Source: Gordonia namibiensis NBRC 108229 (GTDB lineage: Bacteria > Actinomycetota > Actinomycetes > Mycobacteriales > Mycobacteriaceae). Taken from it: DNA of 64,000 bases. The position numbers were made by a program, and so were the translations under genes. The DNA lies in the NCBI RefSeq assembly GCF_000298235.1, contig NZ_BAHE01000023.1, forward strand, positions 1 through 64,000, given 5' to 3'. The notes beneath the pieces were generated by a model. That model searched no databases. It saw only the letters and a program-made list of their open reading frames with translations, and was not told the origin of the DNA. Shown here in pieces: positions 7,630-15,348 of this stretch; position 1 is the first letter of the stretch, and each line of letters opens with the position of its first letter.

Positions 7630-8673
7630 TCAGGCGGCCGTGTAGGTGGGCTCGCTGCGGAAACGCGAAGGGCGGCCGTAGATTCCGAGCGCACGCCAGA
7701 GCAGGCGCGACACCGGGTTCATCAGACCGCTCTGGTCGGCGAGCATCCGGACGTCGCCGAAGACGTTGCGCAGGAAGCGCTTCGACTCCTCGGACCGCCA
7801 GAAGATGTCCTTCATGACCTCGCGCGGGACGTCGAACTCCTTGGCGAAGGAGCGCGGCGGCACCACGATCGCGCTGCACAGGGTACGCATGGTCAGCGGG
7901 AGCATGAGCGACAGCAGAAAACGCTGGAAGCGGTTGCGCTGCGGGACCTGCTCGCGGATGAAGTGGTGGGCGAAGGAGATGTGCCGCGCCTCTTCGGCCA
8001 CGTGAAGCTGCATGACCGCGGCCATCGTCGGGTGCAGGCGGGCGCGGGTCCGCAGGAAGTCTTTCTGGATGTGGTCGATCGGCTCTTCGCCGCCGAGGAC
8101 GCCGAAGAAGAACACGATCGGGAAGACCGTCGAGACCAGCGGGACGAACGGCGAGATCAGGCGGTATCCGATCTTCGCGCCGGGAACGTCCATGCCCACC
8201 CGGTTCACGAACTCCTGGAACATCAGGGTGTGGTTGCACTCCTCCTTGGATTCGTGCGTGGTGTACCGGAATTCGCGTGCACCATTGGGCAGTTTGAAGC
8301 TGTACTGCATCAGGCCGCGGATCAGGACGGACTCGAACTGCAGGCCGACCTTGGCGACGTTGGCCTGACGCCACATGCCGATCTCGATCTGCTTGCTCTC
8401 CGGAAGCTGCTGGTACCAGGGATGGCGGCCGATCGGGTCGACCTCGTAGGAGAGGATCCAGCGCGGATCGTTCTCGGTGATCGCCATGTGCGGCGCATCC
8501 CAGTCGATGTCCACGTAGGGATCGAAGTTGCGGTGAACCGAGGCCGAGGACAGGTCGTCGAGCACCTGTCCGTAGTCCTGCTGGCCGCCCGTTTTGTCGT
8601 GTTCGGGAACGTAGCGGGCCGGGCCGTCGCCGGCGGTGTGCAGGGAGTTCGGATTTGTCAATGCTTTGGTCAT
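7630..8673 (-). CDS. AurF-type diiron oxygenase
   Basis: The 347-residue protein matches the p-aminobenzoate N-oxygenase AurF / diiron-oxygenase family. Helix-borne metal ligands appear as ESKEECNHTLMF and HVAEEARHISFAHH, the EEARH signature. Relatives oxidise aryl amines or other small substrates using O2 and two electrons. The gene is first in a minus-strand operon with fprB next, a logical reductant. The ATG at 8673 has AAGGA 8-9 bases upstream. A promoter with TTGACA lies about 60 bases upstream. The native substrate cannot be deduced. Confidence 0.85.
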   Translation of the reverse strand: MTKALTNPNSLHTAGDGPARYVPEHDKTGGQQDYGQVLDDLSSASVHRNFDPYVDIDWDAPHMAITENDPRWILSYEVDPIGRHPWYQQLPESKQIEIGMWRQANVAKVGLQFESVLIRGLMQYSFKLPNGAREFRYTTHESKEECNHTLMFQEFVNRVGMDVPGAKIGYRLISPFVPLVSTVFPIVFFFGVLGGEEPIDHIQKDFLRTRARLHPTMAAVMQLHVAEEARHISFAHHFIREQVPQRNRFQRFLLSLMLPLTMRTLCSAIVVPPRSFAKEFDVPREVMKDIFWRSEESKRFLRNVFGDVRMLADQSGLMNPVSRLLWRALGIYGRPSRFRSEPTYTAA

Positions 8674-8731
8674 CGTCGCGTCCTTCGAGGTGGGCCGGGC
8701 TGCGTGAGGGCGGCCACAGCGGATGACTCGA

Positions 8732-8760
8732 ACGTATTTCGACGCTCCGCTATTTGTCAA
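8732..8760 (-). promoter_or_regulatory. Promoter of the diiron oxygenase-fprB operon
   Basis: On the minus strand a consensus -35 TTGACA (8760-8755) and -10-like ATACGT (8737-8732) are 17 bases apart. The flanking TGACATTGACTGTTGACA contains three TTGAC-like repeats, which may be operator half-sites. The rest of the 269-base divergent gap has only a weak -10 (TAGAGT, 8895-8900) for the plus-strand gene. Confidence 0.55.
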
Positions 8761-8942
8761 CAGTCAATGTCACGTTCCGCGGCCGAGGTGCCTGCGCGGG
8801 CTGCGCCCGATCGTGTCCGGTTCACCCGCTGACCTGCCGAGACGGCCGTAATTCGATCGGCTGGTTTCACCCTGTTCCGGACCACTTCGCGCGTTAGAGT
8901 GACCGCACCGTCCCGTGCCACCCGACCTCATCGGAGGAAGCG

Positions 8943-10583
8943 ATGTCCCGTCGTGTCCCGTACGCGCCGGGACCGTTCCCGCCGCGTCGGCCGGAGCAGT
9001 TCCCGGCACGTCCCGCCGCGCGACCCGGCCCCGGCGGCCTCGGTGATCTCACGCCGCAACTGGTCGCCACCGACGTCTGGACCGAGGCGATGGTGGAGGC
9101 GGCGGGTATCCCGATCGTCGACGTCCCGTTCGTCACCGTCGGTTCGGGGATCGGTTCCTTCGTCACGGTCGACTATCTCCGGATCTGCGGTGTCCCGCTC
9201 GAGCAGATCGCGGTCCTCGGGCCGCAGGACGTGCCGTGGCACAGCTACGAGTACCTGACCCGGGTGTCACAGATCCCGCGCGGCGAACGACTCCGATCGG
9301 ATTCGGCCTCGACCCCCGACAACATCTGGGGGTTCCCGTCCTACGCCGTCCGCGAGGCGTGGGCCGACAAGACGATCAAGCCGCTGTGGAACGTCCTGGT
9401 GGAGCCGATCTTCGCGAACTACTACACCCCGAAGGCGGGACAGGCGTTCGAGTCGATGGAGAAGGAGTGTCAGCGCATCGGCTACCTGAAGTGCCTGCAC
9501 CGTGGGCAGGTCCGCATGATCCGACGCCGCGCGGGCGGCGGCTACTTCACGATCCTCACACCGCCACAAGGAAGTTCACCGACCAAGCGGGTGGCGTTCC
9601 GCAGTCGCTGGGTGCACGTGGCCATCGGGTACCCGGGGATCAAACTGTTGCCGGACCTGCAGGCGTTCCGTGAGACCTATCGCGACGCCAGCAAGGTCGT
9701 CAACGCCTACGAATCCCACGAACACGTCTACCAGTCCCTGCAGCGCAAACCGGGCACCGTCCTGATCCGCGGCGCCGGGATCGTCGCATCCCGTGTGCTG
9801 CAACGCCTCATCGACGACCGGGATGCGCTCGGCCTGCAGACGCAGATCGTGCACCTGTTCCGCACGTACTACGACAAGCCGCACGGCCCGCACATCTTCA
9901 TGCGGCGCAAGGGCAAGGACGGTTGGGCCTACCAGGGCTTCAACTATCCGAAATCGGTGTGGGGCGGCCAGCTCAAGGCGCGCATGCGCAAACTCGAGGG
10001 TCACGACCGCGCCGAGGCCTACAAACAGATGGGCGGCACCAACACCCCGATCCGTGACGACTGGCAGGAACAGCTCGCTCGTGGACGCCGCGAAGGCTGG
10101 TACCGCGCCGCGGTCGGCAAGGCCGAGAGCCTGGTTCCCGGGCCGGGCGGCCAGGGCGTGGTGACGACGGTTCGCGTAGACCCCCACGCCCCGATCAGGC
10201 AGGAGCACCGTCCGGACGGCACCTTCGAGCTGTACGCCGACTACGTCATCGACTGCACCGGGCTCGAGGCCGACGTGCGCGAACACCGGTTGCTGCGCGA
10301 TCTTCTCGACCACACCGGGGCGGGGATCAACCCGGTCGGCCGGATGGACGTCGAACGCGACTTCGAGCTGAAGGGCACCCGAAACGGCGACGGGAAGCTG
10401 TACGCATCGGGTAGTGCGACGCTCGGCGGGTACTTCCCGGGTGTCGACACCTTTCTCGGTCTGCAGATCGCCGCTCTCGAGATCGTCGACGACCTCGCGC
10501 GGCAGGGCTTCTGCAAGCGACTGACCCCGTGGCGTTCGACTGCCCAGTGGTGGCGATGGATGAACAACAAGGGAGTCGACTGA
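8943..10583 (+). CDS. FAD/NAD(P)-dependent oxidoreductase of unknown substrate
   Basis: This 546-residue protein starts with a Pro/Arg-rich tail (about 40 residues), then a Rossmann motif VTVGSGIGSFVTVDYLR and a second dinucleotide-binding motif VLIRGAGIVASRVLQRLI near residue 280. Late conserved motifs YVIDCTGLEAD and SATLGGYFPG resemble class B flavin monooxygenases and lysine N-hydroxylases. GGAGGAAG precedes the ATG. It is the first gene of a five-gene operon encoding a membrane protein, a zinc-ribbon/FHA protein, an antiporter and a kinase-like protein. Its stop overlaps the next start by one base (TGATG). A redox sensor or enzyme coupled to the antiporter is an inference. Confidence 0.7.
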   Translation: MSRRVPYAPGPFPPRRPEQFPARPAARPGPGGLGDLTPQLVATDVWTEAMVEAAGIPIVDVPFVTVGSGIGSFVTVDYLRICGVPLEQIAVLGPQDVPWHSYEYLTRVSQIPRGERLRSDSASTPDNIWGFPSYAVREAWADKTIKPLWNVLVEPIFANYYTPKAGQAFESMEKECQRIGYLKCLHRGQVRMIRRRAGGGYFTILTPPQGSSPTKRVAFRSRWVHVAIGYPGIKLLPDLQAFRETYRDASKVVNAYESHEHVYQSLQRKPGTVLIRGAGIVASRVLQRLIDDRDALGLQTQIVHLFRTYYDKPHGPHIFMRRKGKDGWAYQGFNYPKSVWGGQLKARMRKLEGHDRAEAYKQMGGTNTPIRDDWQEQLARGRREGWYRAAVGKAESLVPGPGGQGVVTTVRVDPHAPIRQEHRPDGTFELYADYVIDCTGLEADVREHRLLRDLLDHTGAGINPVGRMDVERDFELKGTRNGDGKLYASGSATLGGYFPGVDTFLGLQIAALEIVDDLARQGFCKRLTPWRSTAQWWRWMNNKGVD

Positions 10584-11032
10584 TGCTGCCCACCCTGTGG
10601 GGACGTATCCAGACCCGCGTGCTGGTGCTGGGCGTCCTCGGCGGGGCGTGGACCGTCGTGTTGGCTCCGTTCCTGTGGCTGATCTCGTCGGGTGACCCCA
10701 CCGTCTTCGAGGTCTACCGCGTCGCGTTCACGGTGTTGTTCACCGTCATCGTGCTCGGTGTCGCCTGGGAGTTCGTCTACCACTTCCTGCAGCAGTTCCG
10801 CTGGGAGAAGGACTGGCCCATCCTGCTCGGTCTGCTCACCGCGATCAACGAGGGCATCGTGGTGTGGCTCGTCGTCGACAAGACAGGTCTGCTGCCGGCG
10901 GAGCTGCGACCGTCGCCGTTGGTGTTCACCGTCCAGTTCCTCACCACCTGGCTGCTGGTGTGGGTCGCGGTCAACGGTCCGCTGCGAGTGATCTTCCCGC
11001 ACTGGCGATTCCAAGGAGGCCGGTTCCTGTGA
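10583..11032 (+). CDS. Four-helix membrane protein of the FHA/antiporter operon
   Basis: I do not recognise a named family. The 149-residue protein has four predicted membrane helices (about residues 12-33, 46-66, 78-98 and 113-133) separated by short loops. One loop, FLQQFRWEKDWP, is charged. The ATG lies in a TGATG junction with the upstream oxidoreductase, and the stop overlaps the next GTG in GTGA, so all three are co-translated. It could anchor the soluble partners or be a subunit of the downstream antiporter (inference). Confidence 0.7.
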   Translation: MLPTLWGRIQTRVLVLGVLGGAWTVVLAPFLWLISSGDPTVFEVYRVAFTVLFTVIVLGVAWEFVYHFLQQFRWEKDWPILLGLLTAINEGIVVWLVVDKTGLLPAELRPSPLVFTVQFLTTWLLVWVAVNGPLRVIFPHWRFQGGRFL

Positions 11033-12381
11033 CCATCCCGGGTGACATCCCCAGCGTGACCCCGACGGTGACGCTGATCCCCGGTGCGGGGATGGTGATC
11101 CGCAAACCGGCGTTCCTCTGCCTGATCTCCGACACCGTGCCCGCGGCGTTCATCACCGACCTGCTCGACGTCGAATCCGCGGTGTCCGTCCCGGATTCGG
11201 CACCCCGGCGTGGTCGTCATCTCGTCCGCGCGCTGGCGCAGCTCGTGCTCACCGCCGATGAACAGATCGACATCGCGTTCGCCGCGCCCGACAACGTCGG
11301 GATCGCGATCTTCATGTCGGGGCGGGTCTACGGCGAGACCGACGGAAAGCGGATCGGACCGCCCCCCGGCGACACCTACGACAAGGCCATTCCGTGGCCG
11401 TTCGAGGGACTCGGTCTCTACCTCGAGGGCACCGTCCCGGCGGAGGTCGGCGAGGAGCGTTTCGACCTGGTCGACGGTGTCGTGCCCGCCGCAGGGGCGT
11501 TGCTGCACACACCGCTCGGGTTGCGCGGCACCGAATTCCACCCGCTGCCCGCGTCGACGCAGACCCCGGCGACCGAGCCGGAGCCGGAGCCGGAGCCCGA
11601 ACCCGAACCCGAACCCGAACCGAAGCCAGAACCGGAACCCGTTGCCGGCGACCCCGATCCGATGGGGACGACCGAGCGGATGCGACCGGAGGTCGCCGAG
11701 CCACTGCCGTTCACGTCGACCCCGCTCGGCGGGACGCCGGTCGGGCAACCGGACCCGGTCGAACCTCTCCCGACGGATCCGATGCCGGCCGCACCCGTTG
11801 TCCGACCGAGCCCGTTCGCCGAGCCCCTCGAACCGCGCGCCCCGCTGCCGAAGGAAGAGCATCAGCGTCCCGCGACCGAGGTCGTGAAGATCGAGGCGTC
11901 GCGGGCCAAGGTGCACGGGATCCGTTGCTCGCGAGGGCACCTCAACCACCCACAGTCATGGCTGTGCGGCGTTTGCGGCATCCGGATGGATCAGCTGACG
12001 ACCTTCCTGGTGGAAGGGGAGCGGCCGCCGTTGGGTTGGCTGCTGCTCGACAACGGCTTCACCTTCCTGCTCGACGAGGACCTGGTCATCGGGCGCGAAC
12101 CCGGGTCGTCCGGCGGTGGACGGGCGGGTTCGCCGAAACCGATTCGCGTGCAGGACGAGACCGGCCAGCTGTCACGCCGGCACGTCGAGATCCGGTTGGT
12201 GGAGTGGACCGTCCAGCTCGTCGACCTCGGCTCGGCGAACGGCACCTTCGTCGCCGACCCGAGCAGTGGGAACCGCGAGGTGCGCCTGCTCCCGCACCGT
12301 CCACACGTCCTGGTCCCGGGGTCGCATGTACGAATCGGAGGGCGCCACTTCATCTTCGAGTCGCACCATGCGCGGATCTGA
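11029..12381 (+). CDS. Zinc-ribbon and FHA domain protein with Pro-Glu linker
   Basis: The 450-residue protein has an unassigned N-terminal alpha/beta domain (about 1-170) and an acidic proline-rich linker of repeated Pro-Glu (about 180-205), followed by more proline-rich sequence. A putative zinc ribbon follows (CSRGHLNHPQSWLCGVCG, about 300-317), then a C-terminal FHA domain (about 345-445). The FHA phosphothreonine-binding motifs are intact: IGRE, LSRRHVEI and DLGSANGTFV. FHA domains read threonine phosphorylation made by Hanks-type kinases. The GTG start is preceded by AAGGAGG at 9 bases and overlaps the upstream stop. With a kinase-fold neighbour two genes away, it is probably the signal adaptor of the operon. 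Confidence 0.85.
   Translation: MTIPGDIPSVTPTVTLIPGAGMVIRKPAFLCLISDTVPAAFITDLLDVESAVSVPDSAPRRGRHLVRALAQLVLTADEQIDIAFAAPDNVGIAIFMSGRVYGETDGKRIGPPPGDTYDKAIPWPFEGLGLYLEGTVPAEVGEERFDLVDGVVPAAGALLHTPLGLRGTEFHPLPASTQTPATEPEPEPEPEPEPEPEPKPEPEPVAGDPDPMGTTERMRPEVAEPLPFTSTPLGGTPVGQPDPVEPLPTDPMPAAPVVRPSPFAEPLEPRAPLPKEEHQRPATEVVKIEASRAKVHGIRCSRGHLNHPQSWLCGVCGIRMDQLTTFLVEGERPPLGWLLLDNGFTFLLDEDLVIGREPGSSGGGRAGSPKPIRVQDETGQLSRRHVEIRLVEWTVQLVDLGSANGTFVADPSSGNREVRLLPHRPHVLVPGSHVRIGGRHFIFESHHARI
11566..11645 (+). repeat. Hexamer tandem repeat coding a Pro-Glu linker
   Basis: About twelve copies of a GAGCCG/GAACCC-type hexamer lie in frame inside the FHA-protein gene and encode alternating Glu and Pro. Early units are GAGCCG, later ones GAACCC, suggesting block-wise growth by slippage. 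Length may vary between strains. Confidence 0.75.
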
Positions 12382-12398
12382 GACGGCCGGGACCTGAG

Positions 12399-14522
12399 AT
12401 GGACAAGCACACGGTCGCATTCCTCCTCCTGGACGTCGCGGTCATCATCGCGGTCGCCCGCGTCGGCGGGATGATCGCGCGTGCGGTGCGGCAACCGGCC
12501 GTCGTCGGCGAGATCGCGGCCGGGATCGCCCTCGGGCCGAGCCTTCTGGGGCTCCTCCCCGGAAACCCCGACCAGTGGCTGTTCCCCGAAGAGGTACGGC
12601 CACTCCTCGGTGGCCTCGCCCAGATCGGGCTCGTGCTGTTCATGTTCATCGTCGGGCTCGAACTCGACATGCGACTGACCCGCGGCCGTGAGCGGGCGGC
12701 GGCGAGCATCTCCGCATGCTCGATCGTGCTTCCGTTCGGACTCGGTGCGGCACTCGGGCTTCTGCTGTACCCGTCGCATGACACCGTCGGCGGAGTCGAG
12801 ATCGAACGGCTCGGCATGGTCCTGTTCATGGGCGTCGCGATGTCGATCACCGCGTTCCCCGTGCTGGCGCGCATCCTCGCCGACCGCGGGATGATGCGGA
12901 CCGTCCCCGGCGTCTTCAGCCTGGCAGCGGCCGCGGTCGACGACATCCTCGCCTGGACGTTGCTCGCGTTCATCATCGCGATCATCGAGGGCGGCAGTCC
13001 GCTGGAAGTCGCGAAGATCGTCGGGATGACCCTGGTGTACGCGGTCATCATGTTCGGGATCGTGCGTCCGCTGCTGGCCAAGCTGGTCGAGTGGCGCGAC
13101 GCGGCGGGACGCCTGACCCCGGACATCCTGGCGGTCATCCTCATCGGTGTGTTCCTGTCCTCGGCTGCCACCGACGTCATCGGCATCCACCAGATCTTCG
13201 GTGCCTTCATGTTCGGTGCGGTGATGCCCAAGGTCGGTGCCGAGCAGCTGCACCGCGAGATCCTGGAGCGGCTCGAACAGGTCAGCGTGCTGCTGTTGTT
13301 GCCGATGTTCTTCGTCGTCACCGGCCTGAGCGTCGATCTCGCGGGGATCGGACTGTCCGGGCTCTGGCAACTGGGCCTGGTGCTCGTCGTCGCGATCGCC
13401 GGCAAGTTCCTCGGCGCCTACGCGGGCGCCCGGGTCTCGGCGATCCCCACACGTCAGAGCGCGGCCATCGCCGTGCTGATGAACACCCGCGGTCTCACCG
13501 AGCTGGTGATCCTCTCGGCGGGACGCGATCTCGGTGTCCTCAGCGACGACCTCTTCGCGATGCTCGTGGTGATGGCACTGGTGACGACGGTGCTGACCGA
13601 ACCCCTGCTGCGGCTCGTCTACCCGGACACGGTGGTGGCCAACGACATCGCCGCGGCCGAACGTCGGGCCCTGGCCGCGGCGACCGCCCCGCGGGTGCTG
13701 GTGGTGTTACGCGACCCCGACGGCACGGTCGAGGACCTCCGCGCACGACACCGTCGATTGCTGGACTGCGCAACGGGTTACGACGTCGTGCTGGCCGGAC
13801 TGCTCACCATGACGGACAAACCGGCCCGACGTCTCGAGGTCGGCGTGCCGGTGGTACCCGATTTCGCGGCCATGGCCTCCGCCGTCGAGAAGCTGAACCT
13901 GCTCGGTGCCTCGCTGACCGGAGCCGGATCGGTGTCGGTCCTGTGCCGCTTCGGATCCGACCCGGCCGCCGACCTCGACGCGATGGCCCGCAACGCCAAC
14001 GCCGACGTGATCGTCATCGACGCCGCCGACCGCGCCCTCGGCGAGATGTTGCGCGCGGCACCGGTGGCGATCGTCGACGAGAACGCCGCAGCCGGTGCGG
14101 CACCCAGCCGCAGCGTCATCACCTGCGAGGTCGCGGACAGTCGCAGCGGTCGGACCGCCGCCGTGGTGGGCGCCGGACTGGCGTTGTTCGGGTCTCGTTC
14201 CCTCACGATCGTGTCCACCGGTTCACGGCGGCGCTGGCTCGCCGACCTGCGGCCCGTGATCGAGCGCGGTGTCCGGGTCTCCCTCGTCGAGCCGAAGCGT
14301 CACCGCGGCGAGGACGCCGCCTTCACCGTCGCCGCCGCTGCCGACGACCCCACTCACATGCGTGGTCCGGACATCCCGGTGACCGTCGTCGACAACACCG
14401 AGACCAGCGAAGAAGCACTGGGTGACCGGATGACCACGCTGTACGCCGAGGCGACGGCACCGACCGACCCCACGCCGAGCGCCGGCACCGGTTCCACCAC
14501 GTCATCACCAGAGAGGCACTGA
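12399..14522 (+). CDS. CPA2-family cation/proton antiporter with large cytosolic tail
   Basis: Residues 1-420 hold about twelve membrane helices of the Na+/H+ exchanger fold, with the family stretches GEIAAGIALGPSLLG and FIVGLELDM. A paired acidic motif VDD (Asp181-Asp182) matches the ion-binding site of electrogenic CPA2 exchangers. Residues 430-707 form a soluble tail with two stretches resembling UspA-like nucleotide-binding folds (PRVLVVLRDPDGTVED; RTAAVVGAGLALFGSRSL). Expected role is K+ or Na+ for H+ exchange, gated by the tail. It lies 17 bases after the FHA gene, and its stop is one base before the kinase-like gene. The ion is not certain. Confidence 0.85.
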   Translation: MDKHTVAFLLLDVAVIIAVARVGGMIARAVRQPAVVGEIAAGIALGPSLLGLLPGNPDQWLFPEEVRPLLGGLAQIGLVLFMFIVGLELDMRLTRGRERAAASISACSIVLPFGLGAALGLLLYPSHDTVGGVEIERLGMVLFMGVAMSITAFPVLARILADRGMMRTVPGVFSLAAAAVDDILAWTLLAFIIAIIEGGSPLEVAKIVGMTLVYAVIMFGIVRPLLAKLVEWRDAAGRLTPDILAVILIGVFLSSAATDVIGIHQIFGAFMFGAVMPKVGAEQLHREILERLEQVSVLLLLPMFFVVTGLSVDLAGIGLSGLWQLGLVLVVAIAGKFLGAYAGARVSAIPTRQSAAIAVLMNTRGLTELVILSAGRDLGVLSDDLFAMLVVMALVTTVLTEPLLRLVYPDTVVANDIAAAERRALAAATAPRVLVVLRDPDGTVEDLRARHRRLLDCATGYDVVLAGLLTMTDKPARRLEVGVPVVPDFAAMASAVEKLNLLGASLTGAGSVSVLCRFGSDPAADLDAMARNANADVIVIDAADRALGEMLRAAPVAIVDENAAAGAAPSRSVITCEVADSRSGRTAAVVGAGLALFGSRSLTIVSTGSRRRWLADLRPVIERGVRVSLVEPKRHRGEDAAFTVAAAADDPTHMRGPDIPVTVVDNTETSEEALGDRMTTLYAEATAPTDPTPSAGTGSTTSSPERH

Positions 14523-14523
14523 C

Positions 14524-15336
14524 ATGGCCACAGTCGAGATTCCGCAGCAGCTCGCGGATTTCACCGTGCTCCAGAAGCTCGGAGTCGGCGGCAACGGAAC
14601 GTTCTATCTCGCCGTGCCGCCCGCGCGCCTCGGGCTGGCCACCGACCGCGTGGTGGTCAAGGTGTTCAGCGGGGTGTGCAGCGACGACGCCTACCGTCGC
14701 GGCGTCCGGGAACTGCGTGCGTTCGCCGCGGTCGCCTCGCCCTACCTGGCCGGTCTTTACGACGCGGTGCTACAGGGCCAGTTCATGTACGCGATGGAGT
14801 TCTTCCCGATGGGATCGCTCGGCACACCTGCACGTCCCCTCAGCCGGGACGAACGTCTGGCCGCGGTCGCCGACGCGGCGCGCGGTGTCGATGCCCTGCA
14901 CGAGGCCGGCATCGCCCATGCCAACATCACCCCGTCGAGCATCATGGTGACCGAGACGGGCGGGAAGATCTCCGATCTCGGGCTCGCCCGCGTGCTCGCG
15001 GCCGACGAACCGATCACCAGCTTCGCCCAGCCCGGAGCCGTGCAGTACATGGACCCGGCACTGCTGGCCGGTGACGTGCCGTCCCGCGCGACCGACATCT
15101 GGTCTCTCGGAGCATGTCTGCACCGTGCACTCACCGACGAAGGGGTGTATGGAGAGGTGCCCGACGCCCAGCCGCTGCTGGCGATCCGGGCCGCCCTGTC
15201 GACGCCACCCGCCCTGTCGGAGAAGCTCGACCGCGACGAGCGCACGCTGATCGCCAACTGTCTGGCGCTGGCCGGGACCCGGCCGTCGACCGCGCTGCAG
15301 GTGGCCGAACGGATCGACGCCCTGCGGGGTCGTTGA
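14524..15336 (+). CDS. Cytosolic kinase-fold protein lacking the catalytic Asp (pseudokinase)
   Basis: The 270-residue protein spans a single Hanks-type kinase domain with no membrane segment. It keeps the glycine loop GVGGNG (20-25), Lys46 (VVVKVF), a helix-C Glu63 and the metal-binding Asp151 in DLG. The catalytic loop reads HANITPSS (132-139) where active kinases have HRDLKPxN, so the catalytic Asp, Lys and Asn are Asn134, Thr136 and Ser139. It may bind ATP but should phosphorylate poorly or not at all. It begins one base after the antiporter stop. Pseudokinases commonly act as regulated scaffolds; control of the antiporter with the FHA protein is inferred. Confidence 0.85.
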   Translation: MATVEIPQQLADFTVLQKLGVGGNGTFYLAVPPARLGLATDRVVVKVFSGVCSDDAYRRGVRELRAFAAVASPYLAGLYDAVLQGQFMYAMEFFPMGSLGTPARPLSRDERLAAVADAARGVDALHEAGIAHANITPSSIMVTETGGKISDLGLARVLAADEPITSFAQPGAVQYMDPALLAGDVPSRATDIWSLGACLHRALTDEGVYGEVPDAQPLLAIRAALSTPPALSEKLDRDERTLIANCLALAGTRPSTALQVAERIDALRGR

Positions 15337-15348
15337 CATCGTTGCCGG

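Noticed and set aside
11566-11645. CRISPR-like or non-coding repeat
   Set aside because: The units are 6 bp, in frame and without spacers; they encode a Pro-Glu linker.
11991-13370. 459-codon minus-strand open frame
   Set aside because: It is antisense to the FHA protein and antiporter, rich in Asp/Arg/Glu/His without any recognisable pattern.
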